Part shown: one piece after another, positions 45,901 through 53,672 of the stretch | How the letters are laid out: each line of letters starts with the position of its first letter | How positions within the stretch are numbered: the stretch's first letter is position 1 | From: Thermoguttaceae bacterium | Lineage (GTDB): Bacteria; Planctomycetota; Planctomycetia; Pirellulales; Thermoguttaceae | NCBI GenBank assembly: GCA_025060325.1 | Contig: JANXBW010000007.1 | Span: forward strand, 62,001-126,000 | Direction: 5' to 3' | Length of the DNA: 64,000 bases | Program-made: the position numbers and the translations under genes | The notes under the pieces: generated by a model | What the model was told of the DNA's origin: nothing | Databases searched by the model: none | What the model saw: only the letters and a program-made list of their open reading frames with translations

Positions 45901-46342
45901 AACTTTTGGCGTAGGGCTTTTGCCCCAAATAACCGGCGGCCTGGAACACCTGATCCGGGAAGGAGGACCGCTAGCCGAGGCGCGCTTTGACGACGGGCAC
46001 TCGGTAACTGCCCCCGTAGGATCGTTTCGTCCCAACGCTTGGGGACTTTATGACGTCCACGGCAATGCCGCCGAGTGGACAAAATCGCCGTATGTTCCCC
46101 GCGGGCTACCGGAGACAGACACTTCGGACCCGGCGCTGCCAGAAAACCCAAGCCACTTGTCCACTCGCCGGGTTGTGCGAGGGGGTTCTTTCTTCACTCC
46201 GCCGCGATGGGCACGCGCGGGCATTCGCCGCGGCCACTGGCCTTGGCAACGTGTCTTCGACGTGGGCTTCCGCGTCGTCCTGCGAGATGAAGAAGCCACC
46301 GACACCAAGGAAGCGCGAAAACCGTTTGCCCAAGAACCGTAA
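42944..46342 (+). CDS. HzsA-like propeller / dihaem cytochrome c / FGE-like fusion protein
   Basis: A 1132-residue exported protein. A signal-like segment (GFVFTFSLAILLLKVASLS) opens it. Residues about 150-420 contain PD40-type propeller repeats (YSGTRFLFTQSD, YLPDGGIIFGST, LLPNGQILYNRWDY). A region to about 600 resembles hydrazine-synthase-alpha-related proteins and ends with SCVGCH (Cys591-His595); a second haem site is Cys640-Val-Ser-Cys643-His644. Residues about 846-1120 form an FGE/SUMF1-like domain (ITNEQFRLY, VSWEEAMGFCRWLSERTG, PTEEEWEYAAR, YDVHGNAAEW, VVRGGSF, DVGFRVVL). At the two positions where FGE enzymes have catalytic cysteines (human Cys336/Cys341) there are Thr1085 and Ala1090. 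It lies 237 bases after the sulfatase. The redox partner and reaction are unknown. Confidence 0.85.
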   Translation: MDHLGKFRSGRLKGFVFTFSLAILLLKVASLSARCDEVNSSPSRVGDHLIYQMSTLGRAIDDLAAAYPPEEFPAYQLKAELEDLKEKLILLPAARDQVAARFRQVQQEYLRHHPLLKGEKLLIVKRRPRFLSPEGKPTPRGPAGLELAMPSNHECNSSLARIGYDNEIAILELISPEGVLRTLYRPEHSGYVGEIDLHYSGTRFLFTQSDPESWKIWEFDLSTGKVRQVTDLPPDVDAMDPCYLPDGGIIFGSTACFQAVPCWHGLKRVVNLYRLEPDGRTVRRLCFDQDHDLHPVLLPNGQILYNRWDYTGISHIYLRQLMVINPDGTGQRAVYGSNSWFPNALYFARPMPGDSQRFVAILSGYHGPHRMGWLVLVDISRGWFEETGIVARISGQGQPVEKRIVDELVKDDWPRFLHPYPLSDKYFLVACQPKPGAPWGIYLADVFDNLILVKEEPGWALLEPVPLRPQPLPPVLASRVNLRDQEATVYLHDIYRGPGLAGVPRGTVRKLRIVAYHFGYPGLAGPDLIGYGGPWEAMQILGTVPLLEDGSAIFRVPANTPLAIQALDAEGKAVQLMRSWFTAMPGEKVSCVGCHEPPSEVPTAVAEAAFSQPAAIEPWYGPPRGFSFLREVQPVLNKYCVSCHNGRDAPLDLRPPEEVPHYRGLSVSKLARERMHPAVATLTGGVVKFAPAYEALLPYIRRVGIEDDVSLLFPGEYHADTSPLVQLLYGGHYGIWLDGESWDRLVTWIDLNAPCHGRWSEVVPIPDGMHEKRKEMWERFGGPAQDPEILPINLPQPDFCALPRSDAPSQPDDMAVDFPLTPAQAEARQKALDETCRHIPLPGARPLVFVRLPPGECLIGDRAGWEDEKPRRQFRLEKPLWISAFEITNEQFRLYSPGHTPRYYQKRHARVDDPGLPLDHPDQPVVRVSWEEAMGFCRWLSERTGLHFDLPTEEEWEYAARAGSDSPFFFGGLDTDFSPYANLGDKTFGVGLLPQITGGLEHLIREGGPLAEARFDDGHSVTAPVGSFRPNAWGLYDVHGNAAEWTKSPYVPRGLPETDTSDPALPENPSHLSTRRVVRGGSFFTPPRWARAGIRRGHWPWQRVFDVGFRVVLRDEEATDTKEARKPFAQEP

Positions 46343-46422
46343 AAGGTTCAGCCCCTGGGCGCCTCGAAGCTATTCCGGCAAAGACCGTACTAAAGGTGAT
46401 TTGGCCGCCCTTTGGCCGGCCA

Positions 46423-47829
46423 TTACGGTTGCTCGACCACCCAAATGTTGTTGACAGCCTGGGCAGGTTTAAGGTTGGTGATAATTTGGCCGGTGAGGCT
46501 AGCCGAGCCAGTCCCTTCGGCAATGGCGATTTCAACCGGCTCGGGCGACTGCTTTCCTTCAGCAGGCCAGAGGACTATTTGCTCCGTCTTCCCCTCCGAC
46601 CGGGGCTTACCCGCCGGGACAGTAGTCAAAAGGAAACTCACCCGCACACCTTCTTTTTCGTTTACGCTTACCCCCAGTTGGTAGCGCTTGCCCGGGCGGA
46701 GCATCACAACGGCGCTTTGCCAAACGCGCCCCACTCTTTGAGGTGTGGCCATCCAGCGATCAGGTTCGTCCACACCGAGCGTGGACAAGCAAAAGTCAGG
46801 GTTATACACGAGGTTTCCCGGCGGATCTGTTGACGAAAGTTCAAGGTCGATTTTCGTCAAGTTACCCGGGCCTAGTGTTACCTCCTTTTCCGCTAGCAAA
46901 GCCCCGGGACGGTAAGCCACCAGGCGATACGTCCCCGGCGGAAGATTTCGCCATCGCGCCGTGCCCACCCAGGGGCCATCTCCCGGTGGTTGATCCGCCT
47001 CAGCACAGGTGGCATAAGGCGTCCCCAACAGCACCACCCGCGGTTCTTGCTCGTTGTTACCGGGCAGAGCCGGGGCGCGGATCTTTACTTCAAGAGCGGC
47101 TGTCCCGGGAATGTCTTCCTCCTTTAGACCAAGCACAAAAAGCGTGTACAACAAATCGGCCGTCACCCGGGTTGTCTCAAGAGCCGATTCCAAAACGATC
47201 GGTTCGATCTTCTCTCGATCGGGAAAGACGGCCAAGGCCCGATCAGCCCGCTCGCTCGAAAAGGCTACCAACTGCTCAATCCGCTTGCGGAGGCCCACGA
47301 GCGCCTCTTCCTCATTCGTCCCCAAAAGCTGTGGACGATAACCCTCAATTCGGATTAAATCAGCTCGGACCCAAGTCTCCAGCTCACCATGATGTGGACA
47401 ATTGGGCTTGGCGTGAGGCGGGGCGCCCACATCTTCCACAAAGTGAAGAATCGGCCCAATCTGCCGGGCGGCATTGGTTGGCGTCTCGGTTCGCAACGCC
47501 TGAAGTGCTCGCCGAAAGTACGGTTCGAAGGCGGCTTCCACCTGTGGCATCACGTGGCTGATATGCTGCGGCATTGCCGGGATAAGGAGGTAGTCATCCG
47601 CATAGTATCGCCCCAGATCCCGTCCACGATGGTCCGGAAGCAAACAGTGTTGGAGCAAAGCGTTGACGTTTTCCTCCCCAAGCCGGGCTTTGATCTCCGG
47701 CAAGTTGGGAAGGACATCAAGCGCAGCGCGGGTAATTTCCGGATGTGGCCCCCAAGCAAAAGTAGCGGAACTCCACAGGCAAACCGCCAAAAACCAGACG
47801 ATTATCCTCGTGAAAGGCGCCCGAAGCAT
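46423..47829 (-). CDS. Secreted zinc phospholipase C/P1 nuclease-fold protein
   Basis: A 468-residue exported protein; the start at 47829 has AAAGGAG 8 bases upstream and a clean signal peptide (IIVWFLAVCLWSSATFA). Predicted cleavage at Ala25|Trp26 would leave an N-terminal Trp, the residue whose amino group binds zinc in phospholipase C and P1 nuclease. Further ligands are plausible: His29 (WGPHPEIT), PDHRGRDLG, HFVEDVGAPPHA and HHGELETW. The fold would occupy about residues 26-250. The rest contains a carboxypeptidase-regulatory-like beta domain (ARWRNLPPGTYRLVAYRPG) and a jelly-roll-like C-terminal domain starting near LVYNPDF, perhaps for carbohydrate binding. The substrate is unknown. 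It converges on the dihaem fusion gene with an 80-base gap. Confidence 0.72.
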   Translation of the reverse strand: MLRAPFTRIIVWFLAVCLWSSATFAWGPHPEITRAALDVLPNLPEIKARLGEENVNALLQHCLLPDHRGRDLGRYYADDYLLIPAMPQHISHVMPQVEAAFEPYFRRALQALRTETPTNAARQIGPILHFVEDVGAPPHAKPNCPHHGELETWVRADLIRIEGYRPQLLGTNEEEALVGLRKRIEQLVAFSSERADRALAVFPDREKIEPIVLESALETTRVTADLLYTLFVLGLKEEDIPGTAALEVKIRAPALPGNNEQEPRVVLLGTPYATCAEADQPPGDGPWVGTARWRNLPPGTYRLVAYRPGALLAEKEVTLGPGNLTKIDLELSSTDPPGNLVYNPDFCLSTLGVDEPDRWMATPQRVGRVWQSAVVMLRPGKRYQLGVSVNEKEGVRVSFLLTTVPAGKPRSEGKTEQIVLWPAEGKQSPEPVEIAIAEGTGSASLTGQIITNLKPAQAVNNIWVVEQP

Positions 47830-48339
47830 TCTCCCACTCCTTTCTGATTGGTCAACAGGTGAAAGAAAGCCGAGCGTATAATCCCCGCACTTACTCGAAA
47901 ACGGGCCAGGAATATATACAATATTGCCAGGCGGACCCCGGGAAATGGTGCTGTCGACCCCTTGGGTAGGGAACATCAACTAACATCCCGGCATAGGGGC
48001 AGTTACCGGCCGAGTCGCCCCGGACTTGCCCGCTGCGCAAGGCGCCCCCTTTTGGTTCCCGGATCGTCCAAATGGCATTAAGGATTGGCCCTGCAATTTT
48101 ACCCACCCTTAACTCCCATTGCATCTTTTAAGAAGCGCTCTGTGCCTTGTTCGGTTAGACCACTCGGAACACCGGGGCACGACGGACTCTGCTGAGGAAG
48201 CCTCTCAACCGCTTTTGGACCCTCCGGCACAACTCTTCGCCCAGAAGTTACCCGTGCCGAAAGAGGGCAAACAAAAGAGGTTCACTTGGCTTCAAGGTAC
48301 AAGTCTTTTCGCCCAAATAACAGTTAACGATGATACCGC
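47830..48339. other. Intergenic region
   Basis: A 510-base gap between two minus-strand genes; nothing supported was recognised in it. Confidence 0.35.
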
Positions 48340-49206
48340 TCAGCCCGGCTGCCAAAGGACAAAGATCCCAGCCCGTAAAGTCCGCCCGGTTGCCGAACGA
48401 AGAGCCATTTGTCCGCAAAGATAGCCCGCCGGGGCAAGTTGTGGCAAGGCACTTTTGGCAATTGTCAACAGCTTCTGAGGGGTATATCCGGTGGCATGAG
48501 CGGTGAGAACCAAAAATCGGCAGCGATCGCCCACCAAACGAGAACACCCTTCCAAGAGCGGCCGAAGATGCTTATCGATGTGCCAAAGCTCGCCTTTTGG
48601 CCCGTGACCATAAGTCGGCGGGTCAATAATTAGGGCATCGTAATTCCGTCCCCGGCGAGCTTCCCTCTCCACAAAGCGCCGGGCATCTTCACAAATCCAA
48701 TGGATTTTCGGCGCGCCTAGCCCGGAAAGTTCCACATTCTTTTTTGCCCAGGTGAGGACGTTCCTAGCGGCGTCGACATGATAAACTTCAGCTCCGGTAG
48801 CCGCGGCAACAAGTGTCGCCCCACCCGTGTAAGCAAAAAGGTGCAAGATCCTGCAGGGACTGCCAAGGCCACTCAGTCGATCGTGGATCCAGTGCCAAAT
48901 CGAGTCTTGTTCCGGGAAAAGACCAATGTGCCCAAAAGGCGTACATTTAATCAACAAGCGAATATCCTGCCACTGGACAAGCCAATTCTCGGGCGGTTGG
49001 CGCCGGAAAAGCCATTGACCTTTCTGATCGGTTTGGCGGATAAATCGGGCCTCGGCCAACTCCCAGCGTGAAGGAACGGCTTTGGGCCAGCGTGCTGCCG
49101 GTGCTGGTCGATCAATGACGTATCCAGCCACCCGCTCAAGCTTTCGCCCCTCTCCACAGTCTAGAAGCTCGTAAACTTCAGGATCCCAATGGGCTTCGAG
49201 GATCAT
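48340..49206 (-). CDS. Class I SAM methyltransferase, RlmI/RlmK-like
   Basis: A 288-residue enzyme whose start is placed at 49206 (GAGG 6 bases upstream), with 49212 as an alternative; a longer frame reaches 49596 but adds unrelated residues. An N-terminal beta-rich part of about 110 residues lacks a full PUA domain. The Rossmann domain shows motif I LHLFAYTGGATLVAA, HVDAARNVLTWAKKNVELSGL (SAM-binding acidic residue), and motif IV DALIIDPPTYG, then LLEGCSRLVG and FLVLTAHA. This pattern belongs to the RlmI/RlmK group of 23S rRNA cytosine or guanine methyltransferases. The exact target is not known. Confidence 0.82.
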   Translation of the reverse strand: MILEAHWDPEVYELLDCGEGRKLERVAGYVIDRPAPAARWPKAVPSRWELAEARFIRQTDQKGQWLFRRQPPENWLVQWQDIRLLIKCTPFGHIGLFPEQDSIWHWIHDRLSGLGSPCRILHLFAYTGGATLVAAATGAEVYHVDAARNVLTWAKKNVELSGLGAPKIHWICEDARRFVEREARRGRNYDALIIDPPTYGHGPKGELWHIDKHLRPLLEGCSRLVGDRCRFLVLTAHATGYTPQKLLTIAKSALPQLAPAGYLCGQMALRSATGRTLRAGIFVLWQPG

Positions 49207-49432
49207 AAACATCCTCGCCCCTAAGCCGCCAAAGCCGCTATATTCCTTTCCTTCCGTTGACAAGCGCCTTTTGGTCTGCCATGTTGGGCAAACATCCTGA
49301 TTCTCTCCGCATGCCGCGATTATTAAGAAGCTTCCCGCTATCGGTTGACGGCACCTTATACGGCGGATCGTTTTGTTAACCGCACAGCGTCTCAGCCAGA
49401 CGGGAAAGAGCCGATAAGCCAATCGCTTTTGG

Positions 49433-50281
49433 CTATCCATTGGTTGGTCGATAGCCGATAAGCTTTTGCGCCCGAGTCGTGGGAAATCGTGCCGGGGGAC
49501 ATCTTCCCCCAATATGTAAACAAGTCCACCAGCGCCACCTTTCCCTTTTATCGCTTGCCACAGCTTCGGCAGCCCTTTGGAGCGCCTCGATAGCATCGGC
49601 GCGAAGGACCCAGCCTAGCCGCCTAGCTTCTGCCGGTGGCGGAACCCGGTCCATGACGCGGCCGACCCGCAGCACTAGCACCCGCAGAAGCTTTTCGCGG
49701 GCGAATTCTCGACAGACAAATTCTGCCAAGTACTCTGCCAGGCCATGCTCATCGTCCACGGCCCGCGGCCGCCAGTCTTCATCTACAAGAAAATCCTCAT
49801 CGTAAAGCTCAAACATCCTCAAGGTGCTAACTAGAAGGCAACCTTTCACACCTGCAGCAACTGCCGCCTGGAGGAGCTGGTAAGTCCGCCGGGTTGCCTC
49901 TTCCACGCGGGCTGCCGGCGGGATAGCTCCTACTTCCGGCACGCAAATCACCACCGCCTCACGCAGAGCAAGTGCCCGTTGTAACTCCTGCCGATTGTCC
50001 ACATCGATCGGAGCGGCAGGAAATCCCTCAGGAACCGCTAAATTTCCCCCATCCACCGGAACCCAGCGGAGGACCTCAACCGCAAGCCGGCCCCTCAGCT
50101 GCGCGATAGCTTCCTGAATCCAAGTCGGGAAAGCCGAGCCCGCAAACACAAGCCTAACGCGGGCTTCGACCGGCGGTTGGTTTTCTATGACCAGTGCCGG
50201 CTGGGAAGCACTACCCGTAGCAAGTCCACGCGAGCCAGCAGCCGCCACTGTGCCAGAAAGCAAGAATCCTCGACGGTCCAT
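49433..50281 (-). CDS. Exported SDR-like (epimerase-type) protein, probably inactive
   Basis: A 282-residue protein with a twin-arginine-like N-terminus (DRRGFLLSGTVAAAG). The rest resembles the extended short-chain dehydrogenase/epimerase fold: a strand RVRLVFAGSAF, an AVVICVPEVG segment, VKGCLLVSTLRMFELYDED and LRVLVLRVGRVMD. The usual glycine-rich NAD loop is absent, and the catalytic YxxxK is replaced by YLAEF. Catalysis is therefore doubtful, and it might bind a ligand instead. The start has GGAGAAGGG just upstream. It follows hemB by 15 bases, so the two are probably co-transcribed. Confidence in a fold assignment is moderate. Confidence 0.6.
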   Translation of the reverse strand: MDRRGFLLSGTVAAAGSRGLATGSASQPALVIENQPPVEARVRLVFAGSAFPTWIQEAIAQLRGRLAVEVLRWVPVDGGNLAVPEGFPAAPIDVDNRQELQRALALREAVVICVPEVGAIPPAARVEEATRRTYQLLQAAVAAGVKGCLLVSTLRMFELYDEDFLVDEDWRPRAVDDEHGLAEYLAEFVCREFAREKLLRVLVLRVGRVMDRVPPPAEARRLGWVLRADAIEALQRAAEAVASDKRERWRWWTCLHIGGRCPPARFPTTRAQKLIGYRPTNG

Positions 50282-50296
50282 GCCCTTCTCCGGAGC

Positions 50297-51337
50297 TTAC
50301 TGGGGGCTTAACACTGGAGAGGACTTTTCCAAAAGCGGAGCTAATTCCTTGGCCCAGTAGGTGATGATGATCGCTGCCCCTGCCCGGCGAATGCACGTCA
50401 ACAGCTCGAGGGCTGCCCCTTTTTCGTCAAGCCAACCCTGACTTGCCGCCGCCTTAAGCATGCTATATTCCCCGGAAACTTGATAGGCTGCCACCGGCAC
50501 ACCGGGGAAATGATCCCGCACAAGCCGGATTATGTCCAAATACGGCAGAGCGGGCTTAACCATCACCATGTCGGCGCCTTCTTCTAGGTCCAGTGCCACT
50601 TCCCGGAGAGCCTGCCCCGGGTCGCTAGCCGGGTCCATCTGATAGCTGCGCCGGTCGCCAAATTGCGGAGCACATTCGGCAGCTTGGCGGAAGGGACCAT
50701 ACAGCGTGCTAGCAAACTTTGCCGCATAACTGAGAATGGGAACGTGGTGAAAACCTTCCCCGTCTAAAGCCGCCCGGATGGTGCGAATCATCCCGTCCAT
50801 CATCCCGCTAGGGGCAATTACGTCGCTGCCGGCCCGCGCGTGCACAACCGCCTGGTAGGCAAGCTCTGCAAGTGTCCGATCATTGTCAACGGTAGGCTCC
50901 CTCTGTCCCGGAAGGCTCCCCAGGATCCCACAATGTCCGTGGCTCGTGTATTCGCAAAAGCAAAGATCTGTGATAACCAAAAGCTCGGGTGCTGCTCCCT
51001 TACAAGCGTCGATGGCTTCCGGGATTATCCCCCGCTCCCGCAGGGCCGAGCTACCCCGTGGATCTTTGTACTCCGGAATCCCAAAAAGGATGATGCCGCC
51101 CAATCCAAGCTGAAAAGCAGCTTGTGCCTCCTCAGCGGCCAGATCGGGCGACAATTGATAATGCCCGGGCATGGAGGGAATCGGGCGACGAACTCCCTTT
51201 CCCGGCCGAACGAAAATGGGCAGCACCAAATTCCGCGGCGAAACACTAACTTCGGCCACCAAACGCCGGATCTTAGGCAACTCCCGTAATCGCCGAAGCC
51301 GTACCGACGGAAATCTGCCAAAAAAATGGGCGTTCAT
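50297..51337 (-). CDS. hemB: Porphobilinogen synthase (delta-aminolevulinic acid dehydratase)
   Basis: A 346-residue enzyme that condenses two 5-aminolevulinate molecules in haem biosynthesis. Active-site lysines lie in SYAAKFAS and MVKPALPYLD. A zinc-type cysteine cluster DLCFCEYTSHGHCG (CxCx7C) indicates active-site zinc. VLPIFV, PSMPGHYQ, IAPSGMMDGMI and AAYQVSGEYSML are family signatures. ATG at 51337 was preferred to the in-frame GTG at 51367 because it gives the normal length. It is the first gene of a short minus-strand unit with the SDR-like gene. Haem made here would feed the c-type cytochromes also seen in the window. Confidence 0.95.
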   Translation of the reverse strand: MNAHFFGRFPSVRLRRLRELPKIRRLVAEVSVSPRNLVLPIFVRPGKGVRRPIPSMPGHYQLSPDLAAEEAQAAFQLGLGGIILFGIPEYKDPRGSSALRERGIIPEAIDACKGAAPELLVITDLCFCEYTSHGHCGILGSLPGQREPTVDNDRTLAELAYQAVVHARAGSDVIAPSGMMDGMIRTIRAALDGEGFHHVPILSYAAKFASTLYGPFRQAAECAPQFGDRRSYQMDPASDPGQALREVALDLEEGADMVMVKPALPYLDIIRLVRDHFPGVPVAAYQVSGEYSMLKAAASQGWLDEKGAALELLTCIRRAGAAIIITYWAKELAPLLEKSSPVLSPQ

Positions 51338-51704
51338 ATCGTTCCACCACCCATCACAATCACGCACTTTCCCTTGGGTACTATCAGCCTAGCCCTCAAG
51401 CGAGTTGCCAAATTGCCACCGCTCACACGATACTCAGGGGGCCGATAGCTTCCAAGAGAGCCGTTGCTTTCCTGCCGGGATCCGGTTCCCGGATTAATCG
51501 CCCCTTGTTGATCACATCTGTACGTCCCAGAGACCCGCCCATCCGGGATAACGCGGAAAATCATCCTTCGGAGCTAAACCTCTCCTTCCTCGGAGGCGGG
51601 ACTCCGGCGGTTGACTGAGGACTTTCCCCCACTGCGGAAAAAAGCGCCGTCGAACAATTTCGGAAATTAGCAGGCGTGCCGCTCAGTTGATCTGCCCGTT
51701 GAGT
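51338..51704. other. Intergenic region
   Basis: A 367-base gap between two minus-strand genes. Nothing supported was recognised in it. Confidence 0.35.
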
Positions 51705-53618
51705 CTAGTTTTCTTTGGGCACGGAGGGAGACGCGGTACTCGGCGGGTTGGACGGAGGCGGCCCGGAAGAAGCCCGTTGACTTGTGCGAAGCTCGGCTTC
51801 TAGCGCTCGGGCTTCGGCCACAATCTGGGCCGCCCACCGTTTGCCCTCATATAAAGTGAGGATTGCTTGACAAAGTGCAAGGGCGCGTTCCGGTTCGGTC
51901 TCCTGTAACGCCCGTGCCTGCCGGAGCCGGCTTTCCAAAGCCTGAAGCAAATCCCCCTGGGCCTTATCCAGTTCTTCCCGCAGCCGAGCAAGACGCCGGC
52001 GGGCTAACTCGACGCATTGATGAGCTGGCCCAGTGGGATCATTTGCCGATCCCTCACTGGGACTGTAAAGAGCGATGAGCGCCTCCAACTTCTCAGCTGC
52101 GAGGTCCGGGTCAATTCGCAGCAGGCCGATGGCCTCAAGGTACGCCCGCTCTACCGGGGCCAATTTCCCCAGCTCCATCTGCCCACGCAATCCCCGCTCG
52201 AACTGCCGTTCTAGGCGATAGAGCTCAATTTCGTTGCGAAATTCCTGAAGCTTCCCCACTCGTGGATCGTCGGGGAATCGCAGGAGAAATTGTGCGATGT
52301 CATCTTCCACGACCAAAAGGGCGTCAACACCGCCGGCCTCCGCTTGCCTTATGACCCGGTTGTAAAGCTGGTCGGCCGTGGGGGGCTGCAAACTATACCA
52401 TACAACTGTGCCTACGGAAACAAGAGCCAGGACTAGCACCCAAGTCTGAAGCGAGATCAACGGCCTTGAGGGCTCAGCAGCTACTTCCTCCGTCTTGCCC
52501 AACTCCTCTGGCGGGACGACTACAAATCGTCCAGTTTGCCGCGGGGAGGCAGCTTCTGCCTCGGCGGACAGCGATGGTTTTTCTTCCGCCTCCTTATAGA
52601 TGCGAAAGGCTGAGGTTTCCTTGGTTTCCGGCAATTCACTGGCCGAGCCGGCAGCCATGCTTGCCGGCAAGACGGCAACAGTAGGCAGCGGTTCCGTGGC
52701 AGGGGCGTCTTCCTCGGCGGGGGCGCGGTTGGTGAGGATAAAGCAGGAGCTGTCAAACGGTGTCACCTTGGTGGCCGCAGCTTCCCGGCTTTCCCTGTCA
52801 ACAACAAGCCGGAGTAATTCTTCCAGCCGCCGTCCCAAGGCCACCGCGGTCCCAATTCGGCGTTCCGGATCGCGCTGTAGGAGTTGGCAGATAACCGCCT
52901 CCAACTCCCGGGGGACATCGCCGTTATAGAGCCGCAGCGGATCCGGCGGTTCCGTCCGCTTTTTTTCCAACAGTTCCAAAGCCGAACGGGCCCGATAAGG
53001 TGGCCGGCCCGCCAGAAGCGCATAAAGTACTGCCCCTAAGCTATACAAGTCGCAGCGGTGGTCAACGCGTTTTCCCTCGGCCTGCTCGGGGGCCATGTAC
53101 TCGATCGTTCCCAGCACATTGCCTGCCGAGGTTAGGCCGGTGACCCCAAAAAGCCGGGCGATGCCAAAGTCCGACAGTTTCACCGTGCCCTCTGGGGTCC
53201 GCAGCAGATTGGCCGGCTTAATGTCCCGATGAATGATGCCGCGATCATGGGCATGGCGCAAAGCTCCGCACACTTGCAGCCCGATAAGGATCGTCTCCCG
53301 GGGTGTAAATCGCCGGCCTTGATGGAGCTCCTGTTCGAGGCTTGGGCCACGAACCAGCTCCATCGCATAAAACAGGGTGTCTCCCTCCTCTCCAAAGCCG
53401 ATGAGCCGGACAATGTTGGGATGATTGAGTTTACGAAGAGCTTCGATTTCGGCTTCAAATCGTTGACGAAAACCTTCTTCGCGACTGACCGAGGCGGCAA
53501 GGACCTTGATGGCTGCCGGTTCACCAGTTCGGCTGTCTACTCCCTCGTAAACCCAACCCATTCCCCCCCGGCCGATGAGGCGGACAATTGTGTACGGTCC
53601 GAGGCGTTCCGGATGCAT
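51705..53618 (-). CDS. Membrane-anchored Ser/Thr protein kinase
   Basis: A 637-residue PknB-type kinase. The catalytic domain covers about 8-275, with a glycine loop GRGGMGWVY (16-24), Lys38, Glu57, HRDIKPAN (Asp132), DFG (Asp150) and MAPEQ. All catalytic residues are present. After a Glu/Pro/Ser-rich linker, one membrane helix (TWVLVLALVSVGTVVWYSL, about 390-410) leads to an extracytoplasmic helical region of about 190 residues rich in Glu, Arg and Leu, with TPR-like repeats (ALALCQAILTLYEGKRWA). The C-terminus is Pro/Ser-rich. It lies 54 bases after phoU on the same strand, so the two are probably co-transcribed. The signal sensed is unknown. Confidence 0.92.
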   Translation of the reverse strand: MHPERLGPYTIVRLIGRGGMGWVYEGVDSRTGEPAAIKVLAASVSREEGFRQRFEAEIEALRKLNHPNIVRLIGFGEEGDTLFYAMELVRGPSLEQELHQGRRFTPRETILIGLQVCGALRHAHDRGIIHRDIKPANLLRTPEGTVKLSDFGIARLFGVTGLTSAGNVLGTIEYMAPEQAEGKRVDHRCDLYSLGAVLYALLAGRPPYRARSALELLEKKRTEPPDPLRLYNGDVPRELEAVICQLLQRDPERRIGTAVALGRRLEELLRLVVDRESREAAATKVTPFDSSCFILTNRAPAEEDAPATEPLPTVAVLPASMAAGSASELPETKETSAFRIYKEAEEKPSLSAEAEAASPRQTGRFVVVPPEELGKTEEVAAEPSRPLISLQTWVLVLALVSVGTVVWYSLQPPTADQLYNRVIRQAEAGGVDALLVVEDDIAQFLLRFPDDPRVGKLQEFRNEIELYRLERQFERGLRGQMELGKLAPVERAYLEAIGLLRIDPDLAAEKLEALIALYSPSEGSANDPTGPAHQCVELARRRLARLREELDKAQGDLLQALESRLRQARALQETEPERALALCQAILTLYEGKRWAAQIVAEARALEAELRTSQRASSGPPPSNPPSTASPSVPKEN

Positions 53619-53672
53619 AAAGATGGCTCCCCCGTGGCTGCCGCCCGCCAGGGAAAAGAGTTGTTTGCCCGC

